Positions 22,296 to 35,326 are shown, numbered from the stretch's first letter. The stretch: 64,000 bases of DNA from Macrophomina tecta (GCA_024180945.1 JAKSGN010000038.1:496001-560000); one strand, 5' to 3'. The notes: generated from the sequence alone by a model not told the origin. Made by a program: numbers and translations.

Positions 22296-23167
22296 CTTAA
22301 ATAAGAATAATAAAAGACCCTCGGGAATTATAATATTCTATACTAGAAATAATAATAAATAAGTAGAGTCTATTAGCTTTAAAGAATAAAAAGACTATAT
22401 ACTAGCTATAAACTTACTAATAAAATTAGTAGACCTACCCTTTTATAGTATAGTAGGCCCTACTAACTTATAATATAGCTATTTTAATATAGGTAGACCT
22501 TTAAAATTCTTAAAGTTAGAAGTATATTTTTTATTCTTAGCTAGCGTAGCTATTAGCTTCTTTATCTTTTAGTAATTATACTTATTTAGTATATCTAAGC
22601 TATTAAACTTAATAAGAAGAGTCTTATAACTATACTCTTCTAATAATCGCTAATTTTTATATAACTACTCTAACTAAGTAGTAGTAGTTTCTAGCTTTTT
22701 TTACTATTAACTTAACGCCTCTTATAAATAATTTAATTTAGTTAAAAAAGTAATAAATTTCTTATAAGTCTTAGTCTTTTTAGCCTTTAACTTCTCCTGC
22801 TCCCAACAAAGGAATAAGATTAAAAGTAATTAGTAAGACCTAATTATTAAATAAAGAAAACTTACCTTTAGAGAGAGATATCTTATTTATATTATATATT
22901 ACTGTACTCTTTACGATATAGGCCCCGTAATAATTATAGTTTAGAGTAACCTTATAAACTGTGCCATTTAACTTATAATCGAAGGATATAATAATAGTAA
23001 GAAAACTATCTCTACTAGAGCCGCTAAATAATAGCGCTCTTTAGTCGTATCCTGCTTCCACTTGGATATAATGTACTTATAAAAAGAAAATACCTAGGCA
23101 AAAAAATACGGTAAAATAGATAGCTTAAATAAATCTTTAGGCTGAAGATCCTTAAAGGGGGGGATAG
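22296..23167 (+). other. GF pol-LTR spacer and purine tract
   Basis: Continues GF after the solo LTR. It ends with a purine tract, AAAGGGGGGGATAG (about 23154-23167), directly before an LTR start. The spacer holds an antisense frame, listed separately. Confidence 0.72.
22330..22830 (-). pseudogene. Antisense ORF in the spacer of GF
   Basis: Minus-strand frame. It begins near KKTKTYKKFITFLTKL, then has EALS followed by three stops in a row, where a Gln run would fit, and KKLETTTT. Later segments read LLEEYSYKTLLIKFNSLDIL, TLAKNKKYTSNFKNFKGL and SKFIAS. It is Lys/Leu/Glu-rich with a heptad-like pattern, and lies in the same position and orientation as the antisense frames of G384, G778 and G489. 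Function unknown. Confidence 0.6.
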
Positions 23168-23280
23168 TATTATGGCATAGCCTATACGGGTTAATAAAGA
23201 AGGGAGTAACCCCACTAGATACGGGTAGAACTAAAGAAAATATAGACTAAGAGTTACGTAACCCCGCGATTAGTTAGACC
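23168..23280 (+). repeat. Start of GF 3' LTR, truncated
   Basis: Starts TATTATGGCATAGCC right after the purine tract and is cut after 113 bp by L610. The rest of the LTR is not found on the other side of L610. Confidence 0.7.
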
Positions 23281-23889
23281 TGTTAAATATTAATAAGTAA
23301 GCTTATATAAGCGTAGCTTATTAATATATTACCTTAGGTATTAAAATACTACCTAAGGTATATAACGAATATACCTCGGAGTTATAGCAGTGGCAAACTG
23401 CGGTGGCAAACCACGGTAGCAAACTGAGGTGGCAAAATTCGCCACTCCACTTCACTAACTAATAACTAAACGGGTATAGCCCCTACTAAAATTCCTTTTA
23501 TACATTATAAAAGTTCAATCATTTCCAGTTATTACGATATAAAAATTATGTAAAACGGATATGGATTAGGGCTAGAATCTTATTTCTTATAAATCACCCT
23601 CGTTGGATTTCTAATATAGTATATCTAGAAGGATCTACTTATAAGGAATAAGTATATATAAGAAGCTCTAGATAGCACCATAGTTTCATTCTTTAAGACG
23701 CGCAATACTAATAAACGGGATATAAGCTAATAAAAGCTTTACTCTATCTTTTACCTCCCCTCTTGTCTTTCTTTATTAAATCTCCTACCTACTTCTCTCT
23801 TAGAGAGTTATCTCCTTCCGACTGCTTACTAGGCTATATTATTTATAATATAGCTTAGTAATCCTCTACCCAAGCCTCAGCGCTTTATA
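23281..23889 (+). mobile_element. L610 solo LTR at a chimeric junction
   Basis: About 609 bp, starting TGTTAAATATTAATAAG and ending GCGCTTTATA. It matches in reverse the copy at 49405-50812. It contains four 13-bp units of a GGTGGCAAAC motif (23389-23440) and a perfect-arm hairpin (23330-23360). The left flank is a GF LTR (AGACC), the right flank is G778 RT (AAGGC): no target duplication and unrelated flanks, so a rearrangement happened here. No internal region is known. Confidence 0.82.
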
Positions 23890-25300
23890 AAGGCGAATAT
23901 ATCTAAATATGGATATAGAGTATCGTTAACTAAGCTCTAGAAGGTAGCCGGTGCGTTAGTAAGCCCGAAAGGCATTACCGTATACTCGTAATATCCGAAT
24001 CGCGTTTAGAACGCCGTCTTCCATTCTTTACCTTTCTTAATACGAACTAGGTGGTAACCTTCTCGAAGGTCTAGTTTCGTAAAGAACTTAGCGTTGCGAA
24101 GCTTATTCTATAATTCGTCGATATAAGATAGTAGGTATCGATTCTTAACCGTAATATCGTTTAGCTATCGATAGTCGATATAAAGGCGGAGCTTGCTATT
24201 CTTCTTAGGAACGAATAGAATAGGATATTCTACCGGCGACTATAAGGGTCGTATATATTCTCGTTCTAGATTTTTATCGATATATTCCCGTAATGCTTCA
24301 GCCTCTATCTTAGAAAAGGAGTAAATAGGCTTAAAAGTAGGCTATATTCCCGGGAGTAAGGGTATCTTATAATTCTATAGCTAATACTCTAGTAGTTATT
24401 CTTTACCTCTTTCTTAGAATATTCTCGGTATGTCCTAGAATTTCTATAGAACTATCTCTAATTCCGGTATAGGTGCTGATTTGTTCTTAGTAGGCCTTAT
24501 AATTCCGCTAAGGTCTACGCTAACCTCGGCTACCGAAATACCTTTATTGTTATAGCTCTTGTACCCGAGGGGGCTAGTACCTACTTTATCCGGGTAGCCG
24601 TATCGTCTATTAAGCCTCTAGGGGTAGTCTCCTCCGACTAGCTTTAGGCTATTCTTATCCTTATCCGTAAGGCCCTATATCGTATGAGCAAGAGTTTTCT
24701 GCTCGGTATTCTTACTAGGTTTTACGTAGATCGTATAGGCCTTTTCTCCTCGTCTTATTATAAGTTTTAGCGCTCGGTAGCTAATAGTCTTAATATCTAC
24801 GGGTACGTTATTATCCCGTCATCTCGGCTTAAAAGTTCCGCTCTAGCTCTTAGGCTCTAGCGCTTTTTTTTAGCTCTATTAGCTTCTTCTTGCCGTTACG
24901 AGGTGGCATCTATAGTATTCGTTAGAAAACGTAATAGTCTCTATTCTCTAGCTAATGTATGGCTCGTAAGTCTTTAGCTACGGTATCCCTAGAATAATAT
25001 CGTGTCCGGGAATTATTATTACGTCGAGGTTAATTCGTTCTCGGTAATTACCGACGGTAAGGGGTGCTTCCCCTATCTCGATTCTTATCTAGCTATTTTC
25101 GTATTCCGCTAGGAAGTCGTCCACCGTGCTTAGCCGATAAGGGTAATCCTTAGCTTACTAGGGTAGTTAGTTCTTAACGATAAACTTAGAATCGACGAAT
25201 ACGCCTTATACGCCGCTATTAATTATAGCCATTGCCTTTTTCCCGCAGAATATAACTAGGGTATGTAAAAGTCGATATAGGTTTAATCCGGTAGGTATAA
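23890..25300 (-). pseudogene. G778 copy 2 pol: protease and truncated RT
   Basis: Minus strand. Protease about 25290-24900 and RT from about 24480 to 23890, collinear with copy 1 (8080-9480). The break at 23890 falls only two codons from the YLDD catalytic motif, so the RT keeps its fingers and part of the palm but lost the active-site turn. Stops throughout. Confidence 0.78.
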
Positions 25301-26329
25301 TTCCGTTCGCTATACGTATAACCTAGTTAAGGGACCTATCTAACGGCCCCTCCTAGGGTCCCTATCTAGGGGAGCCGTCTAGTTTTTTAATATAGGTCGT
25401 CCCGTTATTTCGCAACGGATATATTCGTCCTATTTGTTAACTAGAATTAGGGTATCTTTCTATTACGTCTATCTACCGCGTTTAATTAGTCGTCTCTAGT
25501 AGATCCACCCGTTTCGGACCTAATACTAGAAGGTAGGCATATCGTATTTTTCATAGAATACCTATTATAAGGTGCCTCTGTCCCTAGTTACTATACCGTA
25601 CTAATAGAGGGTATAGGCTATATTACAAAGATATTATAGGTCTTACTATCGTCGTGCCTCCCTTACCTCGTCTTCTAGCTAAGATACGAGTTCGTCGGCC
25701 GTCTTAAGTAGTAATTCTTTCCAGGGGTTCTAGGTATCGTCTTACTATACGCGTACGTATACCTTTCCTTGCTGTACCTTATATTGCTATATCCCGAGGT
25801 CAATTGTAGGGCCTAGAATCTAGGTAACCGTGGGCTCTAGGCTATTAGTAACGTGGCGTGTCTCTCTATATCGGGTTAGGTATTCGGTTATCCTTATAAG
25901 CGTAGCTTCGTCCTACTACTACTCGTTGTTGGTCGTGCTTAACTCTAGAGTACTATCGTATAGTTCCCCTATATCGCTATCGACTAGGTCCTCGTCGTCG
26001 GAAAAGGCTTCGATGAGCTCTTTCTCTATTCTTAGGATCGCATTAATGTATTATAACTTCTTAGGGTACTAGCCTATAGCGTCCTTGTCGCTCTAGTGAG
26101 TAATATAGTTATTATTATAGTAGGCTATCTAGCTAAGCCTCTAATGCTCGGGGCTCTGGCTTTCTTCGTATCGCTTATCGAATTCGGCGAAGGGGTTTTC
26201 TTACTTAGTAACTGTAGAGACTTCTTAGCTTTTCGGTTCTTGCGTCGTAGCCGAGACTTGTTTATTCTTTTTAAGGTAGTAGTGTGTCTTTTCCTAAGTC
26301 TTGCCGTAGTAGACGTATAGCTCTTTTTT

Positions 26330-27150
26330 AAACCTTTATTTTTACTCTAGAGTCTATTCTTTACGTCGTTTTCCCTTATAGCCGTTGTTCTTTCCCCTAT
26401 AGTAGTTATTCTTTTTAGGTGGGTCGTTTCAGCGATTAATATTATCTAGCTCTATAGCGTCTCCTCCTTTCTAAGTATATCTAAGGCGCGCTAGGCGCGA
26501 AGTATTAGCTCCGTGGTTTACCTTATACTTCTTAGATTAGCGCTCGAAGAGACAGTTATCGCATTTAATAGCTAGCTTAATAAGCTCGTCTAGGGTTTTA
26601 GAATCGTCTTGTGTTATAAATTAGTCTTTAACCCTTTCCTTAAGTCCTCGATAGTAGTAGTCTATAAGGGCGCGGTCGGACTAGTCGTCTAGATATACTA
26701 CAGCCTTCTAGAATTCCGTAGTATAGTCCGCTACTAAGGTTTTCTAGTAGATATTTATAACGGCTCGTCGGGCCTTATTAACCTCGTCGAGGTCTCCAAA
26801 GCTTTACTTAATTTAAGTTATAAAGTACTTATAGCTACTAAAGACTTTCTTAGTATTCTTCTTGCGTGCTTTTGGTTCTTTCTCCATTCGGTCTCTAAGG
26901 TAGGGCTCGAACTACTATACTATAATATCGCGGAGGTAGGTAGCTGCGAATATTACCTTTTTATTATTAGTAGGGAAGTCTCTAGAGTTAAAGAAGAAGT
27001 ATAGGTCGAGTTACGAGAAAAAAATCTAGAGCTTCTTTTAATTACCGTAGAATAGATTCGGCTTAGCCGTCTTCGTGCTTCTATTAGGAGGTTAAGTCGT
27101 TGTTAATACCGGAGTATAAACGGGTGCTAGGATAGGGGTCGTCGGAATAG
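26330..27150 (-). pseudogene. G778 copy 2 gag
   Basis: Minus-strand equivalent of the copy 1 gag (6240-7130), with the knuckle region near 26330. Stops at Gln/Trp-like codons. The open plus-strand frames at 25830-26320 lie opposite the gag-protease spacer and the end of gag and have no recognisable content. The spacer (25300-26330) has no known domain. Confidence 0.78.
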
Positions 27151-27421
27151 CTTAGTTACGAAGTTCGCCTATTTATCGATAGAGCTAGGTGTTCTCGTTA
27201 GTCTACTCCTAGAGTTATCTACGTAGTTCGCCGATCTAGCCTTGCATATCTTAAATAACCTAAAAGAGGTCGGCCATAGTTAGCTATAGAGGACCGTTAT
27301 TATTTATATCGACGTTGTTTATTATATTGCCTAGTTAGCGTTAAGTATCGGGTAATACTATCTTATTATTAAGTATTCCTCTCCTCGGAACTGCCTTCCC
27401 TTATAAGAATAGTAGTTAAAG

Positions 27422-28201
27422 TATAACGGCGGCCTCTTCTACTAGGCTTCGGAGTCACCTAGTAGGGTTAAATAGCGGTAAGGTTTACCTTAAAGAACAA
27501 GAGAAGGGTAAAGAATTAGAACGATAGGTAGTAGTTATATAATAGATTAGTACGCGGTATACGTTAGGCTTATTATCTCTAATAAGTCTATATTAGAATC
27601 TTAAGTTAACCACGAAGATTAAAGTACTATCTAATAAGTGTGTCTATATACTATAGAAGAATTATAGTAATCTAGATCGATATAGCTAGATTAACGCAGC
27701 TGGATTAATAGTATTAGATCGTTAATCTTAGATTAGATTAATCTAGGTGGGCCCTATGAGTCCTACGTAACTCGGGCGCTAAAGCCTGTTTCCTAGAATC
27801 CGACTTCTACATTAGTTAAGGGAGTATTCTACCGTTAGACTATCGTTTCTTAGACTGTATAAGTTATCCGACTTTATCCCGTCCGTTTCTCTTAGCCCGA
27901 AGCCGGTTTCTGGAATTCGTAATTTCTCCCTTATAGGCGTCCTTCCCCTATAAGAGTTTAACCTAGTCGGTGTTCCCGTAGTCTTACTATACCGCGTAGG
28001 CGTTGTTCCCGTGCGGGCTTCTATTACTACCTTACCTAGGCCCGTACGCGCCGTCTTCCCTTAAGGCTGGTTTTCCCATGCGGGCGTGCTAGTAGTGCGG
28101 CTCTGCCGTTCTTATAGGTTTCTAGCCCTTACGGTGCCTTTTCCTGTGCGGGCTTTCTGCCCGTGGGGTTATAAAGCCCTTGTGCCCTAGGGTTCGTAAC
28201 A
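27422..28201 (-). repeat. 5' LTR of G778 copy 2
   Basis: About 780 bp, one of the least mutated LTRs of the family. It shows the termini TGTTACGAACC and CCGTTATA (minus strand) and the tRNA-like boxes most clearly (A-like box at 27842-27832, B-like box at 27805-27795 on the minus strand). Confidence 0.92.
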
Positions 28202-28229
28202 GCTATATACTACCTCATCTCGCTTAGAG

Positions 28230-28640
28230 CGTTTCTATAAGTAGAAGGTTTTATTACAGTATTATAGTAGCTTAATATTAAATAAGAAGGTATAGTCTAT
28301 TAAAGATCTTAAGAAATTAGATCGCCTAGAGGCTACCCGTAAGGCTAGGAATCTAGTTAATCCTAAAAATACTAAGAAGAAACGATCGCTAAAGCGTTTA
28401 TATAGCGATACCTTAGCTAATAATATTATAGAATTATTCTAGTTTATTAAATCTTCTAGCGTTAGTTCGGGGTCTATACCTCCCGAGGGTTTTAGTTTAG
28501 TTAATTAGGCGCGGTTATCTTTATTTTTTAACTTCGATTTTAGGTTCTTCGTGTGTAACGAGTCGGTAGTGTTAGTCGATCTAGGTTTTAGCGATAGAAC
28601 TTATTAATAAGCTCTTAATAGTTATAGAGTTTTAGTAATT
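28230..28640 (+). pseudogene. Antisense ORF in the spacer of G778 copy 3
   Basis: Plus strand, that is antisense to copy 3. It reads DLKKLDRLEATRKARN, then NTKKKRSLKRLYSDTL and SSGSIPPEGFSLVN. This is nearly the same protein as at 11990-12640 (NTKKGRSLKRLYSDTL there), with few stops between. Two diverged copies keep the amino acids, which supports a once-coding frame. Confidence 0.68.
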
Positions 28641-31600
28641 TCTAGGTATTATTCTAGTCTTCTTTCTATTTAAGAAGATATTAAAATTAACCGTTAATAT
28701 AGCCGCTATCTAGGACCTATTCTACGTTCTAGTCTATATTTTTATTAGCGTTTAGATTTTCTGGTAGTATTTCTTTTATTTAGCGTAATAGTGTAGCGTT
28801 TTCTAGTATCAGTTTAAGGAGTAAGACATAAAATATAGAGTATATTTATATAGTATTAGATAATCTAAGGCGGAAATTAACTCTTTTAATCTATTCTTTA
28901 ATTTAAATAGTCTAATTTTCTTAAAATCTAATTTATTATTTAGCCGTTTTATCTTAATATTTTTTCTAAGGAGGTAAACTTTATTTTCTTTCTTTAGCTT
29001 TAGTGCCTTCCAGTGCCGTTTATTATAGTATTTACCTATTTATAAGGCTACGAACTCGAGGTCTAGGTATAGTTATTCGTAGAGTACCTTTAGCTAGTCT
29101 GCTTTAAGAATTTCTTTTTAGGCTAGAAATTTACTTAGTATTAGTTCTTTATAAGCTATAGGCTTATACTCGTAATTAGCGTAGAACGGGGATTCTTATA
29201 TAGCTAATACCTTCGAGCTATTATATGCGAACTATACGAGCGGTAGCAGCTCGACCTAATTATTTTACGCGTAATTAAGGTAGTAGTATAAGTACTATTT
29301 TAGCATCTAATTTATTTATTCTATCTATTCGTCTATTTAAGAGTGTGCCGTAGTTAAGAGCTTATATTTAGCTCTAAGTTAGCGGATAAGGATCTACTAG
29401 AATCGAAATATAAATAGCCGATTTTTATTCGATACGAGTTTTTCTAGTAGTTTATAGTTGCTAAGAATTATTCTAAGAAACGTATAGGCGAGTTTTTTCG
29501 TATTTACTATCTTAAGGTATAGTAGGTAATATATATACTTTATTATTCTATTAACGATAACTAGAATTAAGTTATATTTAACTTTAGTAAGCAGTTCTTC
29601 TAACTTAGATAGGTCCATAATAAAGTCTAGCGAGATAGATTACTAAGGGCGCTTTAATACTAGTAATAGCTAAAGTAGTTTATAGAGTATATACTTTATA
29701 GCCTTACTTCTAATATAAAGATTATATTATAAGACTACCCGTTAAACAGTTCTTCTTAGTCCTAGAAAGTAGTAGCTTTTTATAATTTACTTTATTATCT
29801 TATCTATTTCTTAATAACTATATACTAGGGCTTTATATATATCCTTTACGAGCTCTTCCCGTAGTTTAATCGAAACGTAGATTAATTCTAAAAATAGAAT
29901 TATATCTTCTACGTTTTTAGTTACTTAGGGGTCGTTTTTAAGTTCTTTAATTTTATAGGCTATTATATTATCTATATAGGCTACTTAGATTTTTTACTTC
30001 TATTCGCTGCCTTCGAGGTATATCGCTAGGGCGAATAGTTTAACTAGAATAAGCAAGTTATTTAGTTCTTTCTTAAGCTACGTTTATCCTAGGCTATAAA
30101 TAGCTATAATCTAGCGGCTATAGCTAGTGGGTATAAAAGACCCGTTCTTCTATATATTAAGTATTATAGGTTATAGACCTAGCTTTTCTTTAATATAGTC
30201 GGCTCGTCTACTTAGCGCGTCTACGTGAGCGTTTTCAAATCTTTTTCTATAGATAATCTTTATATTATAAGATGCTAGCTCTTTAGTCTACTAAATCTAT
30301 CGTTGGTTTAATTTCTTAGTAGTAGTAAAGTGCGAGAAGTTCTTATAGTTATAGTAGACTATAACCTAGTACTTAGCACCTTTAAAGTAGTATCTCTACT
30401 TTTTAAAAGCTATAACTATAGCTAAGAGTTCTTTATTATAGACGTTATAGTTTTTTTTAGTAGGTATTATTTTTCTAGAGTAGTAGGCGATAGGGTATAG
30501 TCTATCTTCTTTATTTAGCTAACTAAGTACGGCTTCTATAGCGTAGTCTAAAGCGTCGGTCTCTACCGTAATCGATAGGTCCGGGTTATAGAGCCCTAGA
30601 ACTAGTGCTTCTATAAATATTCACTTTAGTAAATTAAACGCTTATTACTATCTTTTTTTTTATATAAACCTATATTCTTTCTTAGTAATATCGGTTAGAG
30701 GTGTCGCTATTTTAGCGTAGTTTATAATAAACTTCCGATAAAAGTTAGTAAATCTAAGAAAGAATTATACTTCTTTAATAGTTTACGGTATTAGCTAGTT
30801 TTTAATTACGTCTAGTTTCTTATTGTCTATACTGATATATTCTAGAATAATAATAAACCCTAGGTATTCTATTCTTTATATATATTACTTACTTTTTTCT
30901 AGAGCTACTTAGAGGTTTCGCTTATCTAAGGTCTTTAGAACTTTTCTTACGTACTTAGTATATTTCTTAAGCGTCTCCGAGTATATTAGGATATTATCTA
31001 GATAAGCTAAGGCGAATATATCTAAATATAAATATAAAGTATTATTAACTAAGCTCTAGAAGGTAGCTAGTATATTAGTAAGCCTAAAAAATATTACTAT
31101 ATACTCATAATATTTAAATTACGTTTAAAATGCTATCTTCTATTCTTTATCTTTCTTAATATAGACGAGGTGGTAGCCTTCTTAAAGGTCTAGCTTTATA
31201 AAGAACTTAGCGTTACGAAGCTTATTCTATAATTTATCGATACGAGATAGTAGATATTAGTTTTTTACTATAATATTATTTAGCTATTTATAGTCGACGT
31301 AGAGGCGAAGCTTACTATTCTTTTTAGAAATAAATAGAATAGAATATTCTACTAGTAACTATAAGGGTCATATATATTCTTATTCTAGATTTTTATTAAT
31401 ATATTTTTATAATACTTCGGCCTCTGTCTTAGATAAGGAGTAAATAGGCTTAAAAGTAGATTATATTTCCGGGAGTAGAGGTATCTTATAATTCTATAGC
31501 TAATATTTTAGTAGTTATTCTTTATCTCTTTTCTAGAATATTCTCGGTATATCTTAGAATTCTTATAGGACTATCTCTAACTCTAGTATAGATACTAATT

Positions 31601-32400
31601 TACTCGTAGTAGGCCTTATAATTCCGTTAAGGTCTATACTAACCTTAGCTACCGAAATACCTTTATCGTTATAGCTCTTATACCCGAGGGGACTAGTACC
31701 TACTTTATTCGGGTAGCTATACTATTTATTAAGTCTTTAGGGGTAGTCTTCTCCGACTAGCTTTAAGCTATTCTTATTCTTATTCGTAAGGCCCTATATT
31801 ATACGAGTAAGGGTTTTTTGCTTAGTCTTCTTACTAGGTTTTACGTAAATTATATAGGCCTTTTCTTCTCGTCTTACTATAAGTTTTAGCACTCGATAGC
31901 TAATAGTCTTAATATCTACGGATACGTTATTATTCCGTTATCTTAGCTTAGAGGTTTCGCTTTAGCTTTTAGGCTCTAGTACTTTTTTTTAGCTTTATTA
32001 GCTTCTTTTTACTGTTGCGAGGTAGTATCTATAGTATTTATTAGAAAATAAGATAGTCTCTATTCTCTAGCTAATATATAGCTCGTAAGTCTTTAGCTAT
32101 AATATTTCTAGAATAATATCGTGTCTGGGAATTATTATTACGTTAAGGTTAATTCGTTCTTAGTAATTATCGACGGTAAGGGGTGCTTTTTCTATCTTAA
32201 TTTATATCTAGCTATTTTCGTATTTTGCTAGGAAGCCGTTTACTAACTTAGCTAATAAGGGTAATTCTTAGCTTACTAGAGTAGTTAGTTCTTAATGATA
32301 AATTTAGAATCGATGAATATATCTTATACGCCACTATTAATTATAGCTATCGCCTTTTTCCCATATAATATAACTAGGATATATAAAATTTAATATAGAT
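28600..32400 (-). pseudogene. G778 copy 3 pol
   Basis: Minus strand. Protease about 32400-32050, RT about 31600-30800 with YLDN for YLDD at 31004-30993, RNase H about 30650-30200, integrase about 29950-28950, chromodomain about 28790-28620 (VLDSGYINGQ-like). A 73-codon stretch at 29618-29397 is still open and covers the integrase core (LSKLEELLTKVKYNLILV), homologous to 10880-11090 of copy 1. The rest is full of TAA/TAG. Not functional. Confidence 0.85.
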
Positions 32401-33429
32401 TCGATTTAGTAGATATAATTCCGTTCGCTATACGTATAATCTAATTAAGGGACCTATCTAATGGCCCCTCTTAGAATCTCTATCTAGGGGAGCCGTCTAG
32501 TTTTTTAACGTCGGTCGTTCTATTATTTCGTAACGGATATATTCGTTCTATTTATTTACTAGGATTAGCGTATTTTTCTATTACGTTTATCTACCGCGCT
32601 TAATTAGTCGCCTCTAGTAGATCTATCTATTTCGAACCTAATACTAGAAGGTAGGTATATCATATTTTTTATAGAGTATCTATTATAAGATACCTCTATC
32701 TCTAGTTACTATACCGTACTAATAGAGGGTATAGGCTATATTATAAAGATATTATAGGTCTTACTATTATTGTATCTTCTATACTTTATTCTTTAGCTAA
32801 GATACGAGTTCGTTAGCTATCTCGAGTAGTAATTCTTTTTAGGGGTTCTAGGTATCATTTTACTATACGCGTACGTATATCTTTTCTTACTATACCTTGT
32901 ATTGCTGCGTCTCGAGGTTAATTATAGGGCCTAGAATCTAGGTAACTATAGACTCTAGGCTATTAGTAACGCAGTGTATCTCTTTATATCGGGTTAGGTA
33001 TTTAGTTATTCTTATAAGTATAGCTTCGTCTTGCTATTACTCATTATTAGTTATACTTAACTCTAGGGTACTATTATATAGTTTCTCTATATCGCTATCG
33101 ACTAGGTTCTTATCGTTAGAAAAGGCTTTAATAAACTCTTTCTCTATTTTTAAAATCGTATTAACGTATTATAGCTTTTTAAAATACTAGCCTATAGCGT
33201 CCTTATTACTCTAGTAAGTAGTATAGTTATTATTATAGTAGGCTATTTAGCTAAGCCTTTAATACTTAGGGCTCTAGCTTTCTTCGTATTACTTATTAAA
33301 TTTAGCGAAGGGGTTTTTTTATTTAGTAATCATAGAGACTTCTCGGCTTTCTAGTTTTTACGTTATAGCCGAGACTTATTTATTCTTTTTAAGATAGTAG
33401 TATATCTTTTTCTAAGTCTTATTATAGTA

Positions 33430-34270
33430 GACGTATAGTTCTTTTTCGAATTTTTATTTTTACTTTAGGGTCTATTCTTTACGTTATTTTTTCTTATAGC
33501 TATTATTCTTTTTTCTATAGTAGTTATTCTTTTTAGGTAGGTTATTTCGGCGGTTAATATTATCTAGCTCTATAGTATCTTCTTCTTTCTAAGTATATCT
33601 AGGGCGCGCTAGGCGCGAAGTATTAGCTTTATAGTTTATCTTATACTTCTTAAATTAGTACTCGAAGAGGTAGTTATCGTATTTAATAGCTAGCTTAATA
33701 AGCTTATCTAGGGTCTTAGAATCGTCTTATATTATAAGTTAGTCTTTAACTCTTTTCTTAAGTCCTCGGTAGTAGTAGTCTATAAGGGTGCGGTTAGACT
33801 AGTTATCTAGGTATACTATAGTCTTTTAGAATTTTATAGTATAGTCCGCTACTAAGGTCTTTTAGTAGATATCTATAACGGCTTATCGAGCCTTATTAAC
33901 CTCGTCGAGGTCTCCGAAGCTTTATTTAATTTAAGTTACGAAGTATTTATAGCTACTAAAGACTTTTTTAGTATTCTTCTTATATACTTCTAGTTCTTTC
34001 TCTATTTAGTCTCTAAGGTAGGACTCGAACTACTATATCATAATATCGCGGAGATAGGTAGCTACGAATATTATCTTTTTATTATTAGTAGGAAAGTCTC
34101 TAAAGTTAAAAAAGAAGTATAGATCGAGTTATAAGAGAAAGGTCTAGAGCTTATTTTAGTTACTATAGAACAGATCTAGCTTAGCCATCTTTATACTTTT
34201 ATTAGGAGGTTAAGTTGTTATTAATACTAAAGTATAAACGGGTACTAGGATAGGGATTATCGAAATAGCT
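33430..34270 (-). pseudogene. G778 copy 3 gag
   Basis: Minus-strand gag collinear with copies 1 and 2, with stops at Gln/Trp-like codons and an eroded knuckle at its lower-coordinate end. The stretch 32400-33430 is the gag-protease spacer, without a recognised domain. Confidence 0.78.
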
Positions 34271-34539
34271 TAGTTATAAAGTTTGCCTATTTATTAATAG
34301 AGCTAGGTGTTCTTATTAGTCTACTTCTAGAGTTATTTATATAGTTTGCCGATCTAGTCTTACATGTCTTAAATAATCTAAAAGAGGTCGGCTATAGTTA
34401 GCTATAGAGAATTATTATTATTTATATTAACGTCGTTTATTATATTACTTAGTTAGCGTTAAGTATTAGGTAATATTATCTTATTATTAAATATTTTTCT
34501 TCTCAGAACTACCTTTTTTTATAAGAATAGTAGTTAAAG

Positions 34540-35326
34540 TATAACGGCGGCCTCTTCTACTAGGCTTTAGAATTGCCTAGTAGGGTTAGGTAGCTAAAGA
34601 GTTTATCTTAAAGAATAAGAGAAGGGTAAAAAATTAAAATGATAGTAGTAATTATATAATATATCGGTGTGTGGTGCGCGTTAGGCTTATTACCTCTAAT
34701 AGGATTATATTAGGACTTTAAGTTAACTATAAAGATTAAAGTACTATCTAAGAAGTATATCTATATACTATAAAAAAGCTATAATAATCTATAGATTAAA
34801 ACGACTATTAGATTAGTCATAGTATTAGATTATTCTAAGGGTTAGATCTTTACTAAGATTTCTAATCTATAAGTAGGTCGGGTAAACCGTATATAACTTA
34901 GGCGCTAATATCTATTTTCTAGAATCTAACTTCTATATTAGTTAAAAAAGTATTCTACCGCTAGACTATTATTTCTTAGACTATATAAGTTATTTAACTT
35001 TATTCTGTCTATTTCTCTAGTCTAAAGTCAGCTTCTAGGATTTATAATCTTTTTTTTATAGGCATTCTTTCCCTATAGAAGTTTAACCTAGTCGGTATTC
35101 CTATAGTTTTACTATACCGCGTGGGTATCGCTTCCGTGCGGGCTTTTATTACTATCTTATCTAGGCCCGTACGCGCCTTCTTTTCTTAAGGCTAGTTTTC
35201 CCGTATGGGCGTACTAGTAGTACGGCTCTATTATTCTTATAGGTTTTTAGCTCCTGCGGTGTCTTTTCTTATACGGGCTTTTCGCCCGTAGGGTTATAAA
35301 GTTCTTATACCCTAGGATTTGTAATA
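34540..35326 (-). repeat. 5' LTR of G778 copy 3 (787 bp)
   Basis: Aligns along its length with the other G778 LTRs but has a divergent stretch near 34780-34890. The right flank is CTAGA. The matching left flank is lost. Confidence 0.88.

Larger units (their letters stand above)
23890..28201 (-). mobile_element. G778 copy 2: 5' half, minus orientation
   Basis: 5' LTR at 27422-28201, leader, gag, protease and the N-terminal half of RT on the minus strand, ending abruptly at L610 (23890). The remainder (end of RT, RNase H, integrase, chromodomain, 3' LTR) is missing. It keeps more GC than copies 1 and 3. Its LTR end (TTCGTAACA) is joined at 28202 to the spacer of copy 3, so it inserted into that copy. 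Confidence 0.9.
28202..35326 (-). mobile_element. G778 copy 3: nearly full, 3' end lost, minus orientation
   Basis: 5' LTR 34540-35326, leader, gag, pol and part of the spacer on the minus strand. The 3' end is interrupted at 28202 by copy 2, and the missing piece is not found left of copy 2 because L610 and GF lie there. Flanked on the right by GX sequence. Confidence 0.9.
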
